Positions 31,598-41,935 of a stretch of 64,000 nt of DNA are shown here, in pieces. The translations under genes were made by a program, and so were the position numbers. The first letter of the stretch is position 1. Each line of letters begins with the position of its first letter. Origin of the DNA: Colias croceus (lineage: Eukaryota > Arthropoda > Insecta > Lepidoptera > Pieridae); contig NC_059540.1 in the NCBI RefSeq assembly GCF_905220415.1, positions 565,501 to 629,500 of the forward strand. The letters run 5' to 3'. The notes under the pieces are model-generated. The model made no database searches. It was not told the origin of the DNA and saw only the letters and a list, made by a program, of their open reading frames with translations.

Positions 31598-32518
31598 AAG
31601 AGCCCATGACGGCCAGACTTTCCTTTCTTTAGTAAAGTTGAAAATTTCTCTGTATATGTCTCCGATACAGATAAGACCGACTAGCGATTATCAAGTCTGG
31701 GTTGTGGTTACTTTGGCAGGAAACACGTAGTAAAGGTGTATAAAATTGTATCTAACTTTTATTATAGTTTAAAAGCTAAATTTTATATATGTTACTTGGA
31801 GACGTATAAAAAGATGTTACTTCAAGAGCCGGACAGTTTTCATGGTTCTTACATCTTACCAGACACATTTAAAAAATAACTAACATATCATCAAATTTAC
31901 GTTACTACCTAAAAGTGTATCAAATATGAAATAACCCAATAAAACATTAGTTTACTATAATTAATGATTAAAAAGTAATAGTATAATAAGTTTTTACTTA
32001 TCTTTTACGGGGACTTATGTTGATGGAATTTCACGTATCTCGATGACACAATAACAAAGTCATCGAGATACGTGGAATTCCATCGACATAAGTCCCCGTA
32101 AAAGATAAGTAATAACTTTATTACTTATATTATACTATTTTTTTTAGTCATTAATTATAGTAAACTAATGTTTTTAGTGGGTTATTTCATATTTGATACA
32201 CTTTTAGGTAGTAACGTAAATTTGATGATATGTTAGTTATTTTTTAAATGTGTCTGGTAAGATGTAAGAACCATGAAAACTGTCCGGCTCTTGAAGTAAC
32301 ATCTTTTTATACATCTTCAAGTAACATATATAAAATTTAGCTTTTAAACTATAATGAAAGTTAGGTACAATTTTATACACCTTTACTACGTGTTTCCTGC
32401 CAAAGTAACCACAACCCAGACTTGATAATCGCTAGTCGTTCTTATCTGTATCGGAGACATATACAGAGAAACTTTCAACTTTCCTAAAGAAAGGAAAGTC
32501 TGGCCGTCGTGGGCTCTT
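31598..32518. mobile_element. 921-bp foldback element (near-perfect palindrome)
   Basis: Arms 31598-32047 and 32059-32518 are inverted copies with few differences, separated by an 11-base loop (ACAATAACAAA). Termini are AAGAGCCC and GGGCTCTT. No ORF. Flanks AGATC and AGATT may be an imperfect target duplication. It could be a MITE made almost wholly of TIR, or a head-to-head duplication. Confidence 0.85.
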
Positions 32519-32559
32519 AGATTAGTATATCGATTTATGAGCAGCAAAAACCGTGGGGA

Positions 32560-32700
32560 AACTCAATAAATCACCCCTGTGCAAAGACAAGTTATTTCTT
32601 CCAAATATCATCAAAAGACAAAATCCGTTCAGTGGTTTTCGCGTGAAAGCATAACAAAGGTAGATCCATCCTCACAAACTTTCGCATGAATAGGATACAC
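32560..32700 (+). repeat. SINE-like repeat fragment
   Basis: Contains AATCCGTTCAGTGGTTTTCG with CGTGAAAG and CTCACAAACTTTCGCAT, the middle and tail of a lepidopteran short repeat also seen near 16860-16960 and 17330-17400. Confidence 0.5.
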
Positions 32701-32804
32701 AACTGTAAGACCATTAGGGTCAACTCACACCAAAAGAGCGGCGAAGGGCAGCGAAGCGGAGCGCAGTTTCCGTGTCATATGAATTTTTACTGTCATTACT
32801 ATAA

Positions 32805-32870
32805 AACTTATTATCGCCTGAGAAACTCGAGCCCGCGACTCGTTTCGAGTTTCTCAGGCGATAATAAGTT
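32805..32870. repeat. Perfect 26-bp stem hairpin
   Basis: AACTTATTATCGCCTGAGAA plus six more bases is exactly inverted after a 14-base GC-rich loop (32831-32844). No gene nearby on either strand. It may be the core of a small MITE. Confidence 0.75.
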
Positions 32871-33879
32871 TGAAATGATCACGGGATACCTCGCTAGATC
32901 TTCAAATAAAGATAGCACACACCGCTTTTTTGGGAAGATTAATATTGTTGTTGACTGATCGTCTCGATCGCATAGACAGCAGAGCTTTGCAGCTCGTTAG
33001 CAGCTATGTGAGCGCACCATGGATTTCTTTCAAATTCTATCACTACCAAGTACAGAGCAGTATTCTGATTTCATTAAAATGCAAGTAACAATAGGTTTGT
33101 GTCATTTCGAACACAAACCGATCAAAAAGTACCTGTCGCGTTTTGTTAAATCCATAATATACACTTTTACATGTGCAGACTGCACGGCTACATCCTAAAT
33201 CAACGCCAGTTGCCGAACGACCCAAGAGCCGATTTTCAAAAGTAATTTCAAATGGCTTCGTAAAAATAAGCTTAGACCTCACAACGACGATTATGAATGC
33301 ACATCTTTCTGTTCTGTGTTTCAAATGTCATATGTGTGAAACCTGTGTGTGAAACTGATGCACGCTGCCGGAAATTAAATTTTGAATTTTTTGTCAGATC
33401 GATCTAAAAATGTCATAACATTTATGAACGCATTTCTGTATTTGCTGAATTTATATCTGAGAAATATGTCGGCTGATAGAGGCCGGCTATAATAGATTTT
33501 TTTGTAATGCTCTTTTATAGGATAGGTACCTAAGCACACGTAACAGGATTTATGTAGTTTCCCATGTCAAACCTAACTACTTGCTCCGCGAAATATTTAT
33601 TTAGACCAAATTATTTTTTATTTATTATCGGATATTCATAGGCATTAGGAAAAATACTTTTACAAAAAATAGGTCTTCAACTTAGACTATAATTACATCA
33701 ATAATAAAATATATCCTATGTCTCAATATTTGTAAGCCAATTAGTTGGCGTATACCTATGTTTCGTAACTTTACGTGCTGACGTGCTAACCTTTTGTATG
33801 TTTCATGTCATCTAATTTGTAAAGTTCAGTGTATGGTATATAATTATTATTATTATAAGGTTATACATCTATACTTACA

Positions 33880-34186
33880 TAATATAATAAATCTGTAGAA
33901 GGGTCAATTCTGTATATTTTAAATATTGAAAAACTAAATAGCAGGGGGTGTTACTGGATCGATACCAAGCCCAAATATCTGATTAAAAAAATTTCTGTCT
34001 GTATGTATGTGAATGCATCACGTGAAAACTAACGGTTCGATTTCGATGAAACTTGGTATAATTATACCTTATTATCCTGGGCGTAAAATAGGATACTTTT
34101 TATCCCGGAAAAATACGTAGAAAAAAAAATCTTAATTTTTCTTAACTTTTCCGCGCGGACGGAGTCGCGGGCGGAAGCTAGTGTAT
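33880..34186 (+). repeat. Interspersed repeat ending in GCGGAAGCTAGT
   Basis: Starts ATAATAAATCTGTAGAAGGG and ends GGACGGAGTCGCGGGCGGAA then GCTAGT. A second, longer copy is at 50495-50976. Internal GTATGT/GTCTGT runs vary. The CTAGT end is reminiscent of lepidopteran Helitron-like non-autonomous repeats; class not settled. Confidence 0.65.
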
Positions 34187-34488
34187 AATAAAACGACTGT
34201 ATTATATGGTCACTCAATTTATTTGCATAAACTATTTTAACAATAGAGTTGTATGTACTTATACTAGAGTTGTTATTGAATCTGTCATTAGCATCAATCA
34301 TCTCACGCCCAGACTTTCGTACAAAAGTATTAACTATAATTATTATTCATTACACTTAAACTTAATATTTGTCGCTGTAAATATCAGTATCTTGCACAAA
34401 ATGTAGTGTGCAGTTCAATCTCTTACACAAAAACAATTTATTACTGAAAATTTTGATATAAAATACAAATGAATACTTAAACAATTCA

Positions 34489-34494
34489 TTTATT
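34489..34494 (-). terminator. Candidate poly(A) signal of Prp19
   Basis: AATAAA on -, about 530 bp beyond the Prp19 stop; another is at 34437-34442. Either would give a plausible 3' UTR. Confidence 0.4.
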
Positions 34495-34896
34495 ACAATT
34501 ACTTAAAATCACGATATAATCTGACATTAAATCTAACGAACCCTCTTACTTATAAAAACAACACAATAATCAATAGTTCTGCTTCTATCACACAAATTAT
34601 TCGACCTTTGAAAGATAAATACAAAAAAAGGATGACATTGAGAAATTTATAAGTAAGCGGGCAGTTTTCAAACTGAAAAAAAACGACATTGCCAACATTG
34701 ACGTACTATAAACAACAAAACTCTTAATCGCCTATTAAACATACATTCAAATTAACACCTTATTTCGTGGCATTAACGTTCAAGTTTCATTGTATACGCT
34801 CATCAGATAAAACTCTATCTAATAGATATGTAGGCAGAGTTTTGGTACGGACAATATTATTAACCCATTGAGCCCCAAGCGGCCCGATCGGTCCAC

Positions 34897-34921
34897 GACA
34901 CAATAGATTTTCTATTGTGTC
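34897..34921. repeat. 11-bp stem hairpin in a short MITE-like block
   Basis: GACACAATAGA / TCTATTGTGTC with a 3-base loop, inside a block (about 34862-34940) with TGAGCCCC near one end and GGGGGCTGA near the other. Probably a very small MITE; it would lie in the Prp19 3' UTR if the 34489 signal is used. Confidence 0.5.
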
Positions 34922-35023
34922 TGTGATTCCGGGGGCTGAGTTATAAGCATCATAGCGAGTCTAGTTGTAATTCGTACGTCAATGTTTACCAAAAAACATG
35001 CCTATCTACCTATACATACACTA

Positions 35024-38000
35024 CTACTCGATACCATACAGCTTGAGCGTCCTGTCCATGCTCGTAGACGCTATATACTGCGCGTTCTTGCCAAATCTGA
35101 CTCCAGTGGCTGATGCTGTATGGTCGTTGAAGACCTTCAGCTCCTGCCATTGCCGGCACAGGTAGACCCTCACGTCAGAACCGGCTACAGCCAGGTATGT
35201 ACCGCTCTGGTCAAAGCAGAGTTCCTTGATCGCGTAGCCTTCTTCAAGTTGGATGGTTTTAAAGTTCTTCAGTTTACGCAAGTCCCAGAGTTTCACGCAC
35301 GCGTCTTCAGCGGCCGTGGCTAAGTAGTACCTGTGGGGTATAAGATGGATATATTAATTAACCATGTTTATATGTAACGAGCTGTTCCCCGCGGTTTCAC
35401 CCGCATTGCTCCGGTCCTGTTGGTCTTTGCGTGATGATACATAGCCTATAACCTTCTTCGATAAATGAGCTATCTAACACCAAAAGAATTTTTCAAATCG
35501 GACCAGTAGTTTCTGAGATTAGCGCGTTCTTCAGCTTTATAATATTAGTATAGATAACAAGAAAAAAATTGTTATTACAATTCCTCAAAAAATACGCTTC
35601 AGTGTTAAATTTGTTTTAGCCACATTAAAATAAATTCTAAAACTAAAGTTGATCGAAAAACAAAAGTTAAATAATAATAATAATATTCGCCTACTTTATC
35701 TTTTACAGTGTATACCTTTCGTCTACTAGTTCCTCAAGATTACACAATTCTCATCTGGGTAAAATTTTTAAGTTTTGTCCAACACATGCGCATGCGCATT
35801 CCATGAATTCTACTCACCCGTTCTCCGAGAACGATATAGAAGTCACCGGCCCCACGTGCCCCGGGAAGTTGGCCACGTTGCTCTGCTCCTTCAGGTCCCA
35901 GATCTTCACCTGCGAGTTCTCCGTGCCGGTGCCGAAGATCAGCCCATCCGGGTGGAACTGCGCTGTTGTTAGACTGATGCCGGACGAGTCGCTCACCTGT
36001 GATAAATTATATGCTTTAGTTTTCTAGTAGACTTATTAAAAACCGTTTGAAAAGACTTTAATTTATATATAATCGATAGTGATGCAACGAATACTACTCT
36101 TACGAATACGAATATCAAACCTATTATTCGGCGAATACGAATATCTCGCCTTGGTAATAAAAGACTTATTTATTTAATGAATGTTTAGTCATCTTATAAT
36201 TAAAATTTACAGTAGGAATAATTTTTATTTGAAAAACATAAAATTCGTAGATTTTCTGGTTTTACTCGATTTTTTTTTTCAGTCTGGATGTTTCCAGCCG
36301 TTGAAAAAAGTCTTTCCGAAGCGACTGTACATGGCTGACTGTTCGTTTTTGAATTTTCGTATATTCGCCGAATACGAATATTCGGTAAATGTCTACTATT
36401 CGGCGAATACGAATACGAATATTCGTATTCGCCGAATAGTTGTTGCATCACTAATAACCGAGTAAAATCAAACTTAAGAAAATACTAAAGTATATGTATT
36501 CTGCGATCCCACTTCAAATAGGGTCGATTTAGCGCTGACATTTTACCGTCATAGTTATAAATTCAAAGCATTTAAATATCAAAATTCAAGAATAATGTTT
36601 TATCGATTCAGTTAAAACTACCATTTTATCATATTAAATGCGTTTAAAACGTGGTAGTTTCACAATTTAGGTGAAACACAATATTAAATCTCGCGAGTTA
36701 GGTTATAATCAAACGATTAACATTTGAGGGTAATTTACACAAATACAGGTTACCTTGGTGAGCAGCGCGCCGGTGCGTATGTCGGAGAAGGCCCAGCTCT
36801 GGTCGGTGGAGGTGGACAGCACGTAGTCGCCCGTCGGGTGCAGCGACAGCCCCGTCACCGGGCCCTCGTGCGGCCGCAGCAGCGCCACCGTCTGCGAGCT
36901 GCGCACGAGTTCATCAGTTATATATAGTTACTAGCTGTGCTCCGCGGTTTCACCCGCATTGCTCTGCTACTGTTGGTCTTAGCGTGATAGTCTTCCTCGA
37001 TAAATAGGCTATTAACACCGAAAGATTTTTTCAAATCGGACCAGTAGTTTCCTAGTTAATTAGTGCGTTCCAACAAACAAACAAACAAACAAACTCTTCA
37101 GCTTTATAATATTAGTATAGATACGTAAACAAGATGGTAGATAATCGAGCAAAACGGCATGTGCGAAGCGTATGAGATAAATGATAAAATTGGGTATAAA
37201 ATATGTCATAGAGTTTTACATCAGCTATCGCTCTTAGTAACTATCGGTAATTTTTAAAGAAAGATCGCGAGGCACGATTTGAAGCTGCGTCTTTTCTGAT
37301 ACATAAGTCGTGAAAATTTTCTTACAAACACAGAAAATTCACAAATAGTTTCATCAAGAAACAGTTCAAACAATGAAACGAAAAAAACAAAACAAAATGC
37401 AGACAATTATTAGTAAAAGTAACTCACGTGGGCACATTCATTATTACAAAAACAAAATTTTAGGCCTAGTTCCATCAAAACATTAACTACAAATGCACCA
37501 AAATTAACACTATTGTGTTTATTATTAGTGAATATGACTCACGTGGGCACGTTCCACACGCGTATGGTGTGGTCGGGCGACGCGGTGACGACGGTGTCCT
37601 CATCTGGGTGGTAGATGACGCGCGTCACCTTCTTCGTGTGACCCTTCAGGATCGCCACCACCTGCGCACAGTTTAAAAATGTTTCAATTTCAATTATATA
37701 CTAAATTTTACTATAACAGCGTTTTCTGAACACACTGGATTCAATTAATAAACAAGTCGACACTTTTTACACAGATTGCATTAAGGCTTTTGACAGAGTT
37801 CCACATCATATCCTGTTGCAAAAATTAAATAGATAAGAACTGTCATAATTGGTTAGGTATACGATAAATAAATACATATTTTGAGATTGTTCATTCTTTG
37901 TTGTTGTTAATGGTTTAGATGCTAAAACCCACTACAACACATCTGGTGTTCCTCAAGGTTTTCATTTAGGTCCAGTTCTTTATAATTACTTTGTTAATAT

Positions 38001-40662
38001 TTTTCCAAGCATACATTAAGAAAAGGTGTTTAAAAATAGGTAGGTATCCTAGTGTACCTGTTCAGTATCCTTGTTGAAGACGGTAGCGTTGCGATCGTTT
38101 CCACCAGTCAACAAGCGGCTGTGGTCCGACGGGTTGATGTCCAGCGAGAGGATACCGGGCACACTGGCCGAGTGGAGACCCTGCGAGTGATCGTTGTTAT
38201 CAATAATTTTTTTTGGCAATTTTAAAAGAATAAAAAGTTTAAAGAGAGAAAATGAAATAAATGAGACGTCATATCGACAATTTTCACTCATGTTAGAAAA
38301 TAATGAAATGTCTTTAAAAAAATTTTTTTCCTTGAAAGAGATCATAATAAAATATTTATTTAGATCCAGTTTGAAGGTAAACAGTTAGGGTCACTAACAA
38401 AAAAAAGCTGAAGCGACGGTATTAGTGCGCGCGACACGACAGCATGGCACGAGCTTAGATGAGCAGCTGCAATCACGTGAAGAGCTTTCGCAGCTGCACT
38501 CACGTGAAGAACTTTCGCAGCTGCACTCACGTGAAGAACTTTCGCAGCTGCACTCACGTGAAGAGCTTTCGCAGCTGCACTCACGTGAAGAGCTTTCGCA
38601 GCTGCACTCACGTGAAGAGCTTTCGCAGCTGCACTCACGTGAAGAGCTTTCGCAGCTGCAATCACGTGAGAAGCTTTCACAGCTGCACTCACGTGAGGAG
38701 CTTTCGCAGCTGCACTCACATGAAGAGCTTTCGCAGCTGCACTCACGTGAAGAGCTTTCGCAGCACTTTTGGACTCATATGATGAGCTTTTGCAGGACTT
38801 TGAGAATCTTGTGGCTAGCTCACACTTTTTATGTTGTGTATCTTTTTAATACATAGTGTTTGTCTCTTATTGTTTTAGGTATATCTGCATTTTGATCGAC
38901 GTCCGTATATTAATGTTAATTTCTGAAGCGTGTATTGTCTTCCCAACGTGACATTGGCAAACAAATTGCCACTCTTGGAAGAAATTGAATAGAATCCCAC
39001 TCACGGGGTGCGAGGCGAGCGTGAGGAAGGCGCGGATCTGCTCGGGCGGCTGCAGGCCCTCGGGCACGGTGCGGCCGCGCCGCTTGCGCTCCTGCGTCAG
39101 CGCCGTGGCGCGCTCCTGCAGCCGGGACACCACCTCCGCTGACATGCCAATGGGTACTGCGCCTCCGCTGCCCGCTGCTGCCTCCGCCTGGGTACAAAAG
39201 TTTATTAGTGATTAAATAAAATGGAAAACTAAACTCTAACATTGTATTGTATTGTATTGTATAAGCCTGTCGTGTCCCAATGCTGGGCAAAAGCCTCTCA
39301 AGGCGCTTAACACAAACATTAAATAGACTTAAATAGACCAAAGTCATTTGATTGCTTATTATTTATTTTTAAATTGTAACTGTAATTAATTTCGGAAAAA
39401 AATGAGATGTTATATAAACTTAAGGATATGCATCAATATTCAATAGGATATTGCTAACTAGGTTGAATGACACAATTCGCAGTATATTAAATTTTATTTT
39501 CCTTACCGCATGTGAAGGTTGCGGTGCAACAATACCAGCTTGGGGCTTCAGTGTAGCAAGGGCTTCTCTGGCGGCCGTCACCTCCTTTGTTAGACGCGCA
39601 ATCACACGACATGCAGCGTCGTGTTGATACAATGCGTGACTTAGTTCCTGTTAATGTTTTAAAATATAATATAATTAATAGGAGAAGAAATTAAGTTTTT
39701 AAATTTATTTCATACCATTCATTTTACATCAAATTAAAACAGGTATAATCACAATCTATTTCGAGAAAAATAATTTCATTGAATTATTTAAAAATTGAAT
39801 ATTATGCATAATTATAATGCTTAAAAACTGTTTTAACGGAATATAACTTCTCTTAAAATAAACACAAGAACATCCATTATCATACATACCTACTATTTAT
39901 TTTAATGTTTTGAATTTCCTGACAATTTCAGACTCAATCAATTTTTATTGTTTGAAAATATTATTGTACTAACAATTCCAGAAACCAATTATAATAAATG
40001 CAAGTTTACCTGTCTGGCAGTCTGCAACTGCTGTCTCTGTGTGAATGTGTGCAGCATTAGCGCATCCCACTCGTCCTGCATGCTCTTCAGAGTGGCGGGA
40101 ATGGATGTGGCACTTGGTGGCTTTGGCTTCACTATTGGGGGAGCTGCAACATTTTGTTTTATATGATTTTACATAGTAACTACATGTGAGTGCACAAAAA
40201 ATTCAATGTTTTTCAAATTATTTAAAAAAACATAGCGAACTGTAGACTAGCAAACAGCTAGTTTCCCTGTCAACTTACTCTTAATTTCAATAAGATCTTC
40301 CACCCTTAATTCTTTTCCACTGATTGGATCTACCCCATTTTCTATTATATATTTCTCAATAATACGTTTCTCGAACACCGCTCCTGATGAAGGTGACACC
40401 ACGGGCACTTCTGGTACTTCGTTTGATACTACAACAAACAAATTAGGTTAGAAGTTGAACGTGAACTTTTATATAGCTTGACTCATATTTTTCTTTTCTT
40501 TAAAACTTGATTTCACGAATTATCGTAAAATTTATGAACAATAGTATTTTTACTCTGGTAAATATATCATAAAAATGCCTCAAATAAAAATGCTTTTGGT
40601 GGCAACCGGTGCGCTTAAGTTATTTGCCGTTTCGAACACTTACTTGCACAGTACAAAGCCAT
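35024..40662 (-). CDS. Prp19: Prp19: U-box E3 ligase and splicing factor, ten coding exons
   Basis: Exons 40662-40644, 40428-40279, 40143-40010, 39647-39507, 39187-39005, 38180-38058, 37661-37543, 36898-36754, 35996-35818 and 35330-35024 join in phase to 499 aa (human PRPF19 is 504). The first exon is only 19 bases (MALYCA plus one base). It runs into the U-box: ISNEVPEVPVVSPSSGAVFE, DPISGKEL and VEDLIEIK. A tetramerising coiled coil follows (MQDEWDALMLHTFTQRQQLQ; RVIARLTKEVTAAREAL). The C-terminal half is a seven-blade WD40 propeller (GGNDRNATVF, SPDHTIRVWNV, STDQSWAFSD, GTGTENSQVKIWDLKE, WDLRKLKNFKT, STSMDRTLKLYGIE). Prp19 is the core of the NineTeen complex that activates the spliceosome. 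All splice sites are GT-AG. Introns hold SINEs, a hAT MITE, a LINE relic and a 27-bp minisatellite. Confidence 0.96.
35370..35557 (+). repeat. SINE-like repeat in Prp19 intron 9
   Basis: Head CGAGCTGTTCCCCGCGGTTT, middle AATCGGACCAGTAGTTTCTG, tail TTTATAATATTAGTATAGAT. Antisense to Prp19. It lacks the CAAA-repeat seen in the copy at 36931. Confidence 0.75.
36077..36453. mobile_element. hAT-type MITE in Prp19 intron 8
   Basis: 377 bp with inverted ends TAGTGATGCAACGAATA / GTTGTTGCATCACTA and an 8-bp flank ATAATCGA / ATAACCGA (36069-36076, 36454-36461; one mismatch). The interior repeats TATTCGGCGAATACGAATA-type palindromes near both ends. The TAGTG start and 8-bp duplication fit hAT. Confidence 0.78.
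36931..37122 (+). repeat. SINE-like repeat in Prp19 intron 7
   Basis: CTAGCTGTGCTCCGCGGTTT head, AATCGGACCAGTAGTTTCCT middle, a (CAAA)n run and the TTTATAATATTAGTATAGAT tail. Antisense to Prp19. Confidence 0.78.
37768..38018 (+). pseudogene. LINE reverse transcriptase relic in Prp19 intron 6
   Basis: Translates as TDCIKAFDRVPHHILLQKLN then a stop, and about 115 bases later GVPQGFHLGPVLYNYFVNIF. These are the adjacent RT blocks (xxxKAFDxVPH and SGVPQGSxLGP) of a Jockey/CR1-like element. Frames are broken; only this core remains. Confidence 0.7.
38464..38760. repeat. 27-bp minisatellite, 11 units, in Prp19 intron 5
   Basis: Exactly eleven 27-bp units beginning CAGCTGCACTCACGTGAAGA and ending GCTTTCG, with few substitutions. 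Nearly every unit holds two palindromic E-box hexamers, CAGCTG and CACGTG. Because 27 is a multiple of 3, several frames stay open, which produces spurious repeat proteins. It lies between Prp19 exons 5 and 6. Confidence 0.9.
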
Positions 40663-40940
40663 TTTATATCACGATTGTTTTCGATTTAGTCACAGAAGGA
40701 ACATTAATAAAATCCTTTTATAAGTGTTTTCCCACAATTTATATGAAAATTATATCTTTTTAACTAGGACAAAACACTATCTTGCAAGCTACTTTCATAG
40801 TTTGACACATGTTTGACATTTCATTTCACGCACAGAGCAAGTAGGTAATATAGATCACGATTTACTTTGTAACGTTCAAAAACTTGCTAGAATAGGTACG
40901 CCCGAATTTTTTTGATAAACGAGGAAAAAAATTTAAACAC

Positions 40941-40986
<46 letters not shown>

Positions 40987-41667
40987 TAAAACACATTGAT
41001 ACGCTTAAGTATCATAGCTATTTTTAAAGAATCTAGGCATGACCTTAATGAGCTGATATTATGACGATGATTTCATATTTGCATTCATTTGTATCAATGG
41101 TGATTTATCTAAATTATCTCGACATCTAGCACACCTAAATTCTAGAATTCTAGCATGTTTGACACCAATGCAAACTTATAGTAGAGCCATTTTAATAGGC
41201 AACATTTGACAGTTCAACAAAATTCAACAACGTAACCTAGTAACGACGACATAGAATAACATGATATTTCGTTTTGTTAGAACTGCACATTTGCTTAACT
41301 TTTTTCAATTACGATTACATATTTATAATAATAATGACCGATACAAGTAATTTTAAGATTTCATTTTACTGATATACCATACTAAACATAATAAACAATT
41401 TCTGAATTGAAGAACTGACGTCGCTACAATTTTGTGTCAATAAACCTTTTTTCTTTTTAAATACTAGAGACGTTACTCTAAAAATCGAAATCTGACATCT
41501 AGAATCGAATGCATTGATTACTTGTGAATAAAAATCATCATAAATTAATAAATTCGATTGACAAGTGTTTCAAATCCGTATCGATTAATTCACTTTAATC
41601 GATGTTTTTAAGCAGGTTACCTCTCTTCGAAGATAAAATTGATAGACGTCAAATGTTGCCTATTAAT
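40663..41667. other. Prp19 upstream region
   Basis: About 1 kb between the Prp19 ATG and the Harbinger element. It holds a (TA)n run at 40943-40981. It also holds an inverted pair AATAGGCAACATTTGAC (about 41191-41207) and GTCAAATGTTGCCTATT (about 41648-41664), possibly the ends of a small MITE. The Harbinger sits exactly at the outer edge of that pair. No gene; the promoter must be here but no core motif was assigned. Confidence 0.45.
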
Positions 41668-41935
41668 AGCATCTACAGACGCTCCGATTTGGTTGGTGCC
41701 AACCATCCGACCACGACCAAATCGGAAAGTGTAGAGAGCGGTCGGTCCGACATAATTATTATTAATATTGGTTTGACGTGGTCGGATGCGCCAGCGATAC
41801 CAACCAAACCAACTTCCTATCCGACCCAACCAAATTGGAACGTTTGTAAGCTTTGTTCCGACCAAATCGGCTCATTCCATAGAGTAATATAGGTAATTGA
41901 CTCATTCGCATTCGCAACGCCGCCGGTGTGTCAAC

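Noticed and set aside
38464..38760. CRISPR-like array
   Set aside because: The units are directly tandem with no unique spacers, in an insect intron; it is a minisatellite.
38425..38856. Repeat proteins of about 100-140 aa on both strands
   Set aside because: All frames are open only because the 27-bp minisatellite is a multiple of 3; it lies in a Prp19 intron and has no other coding signal.
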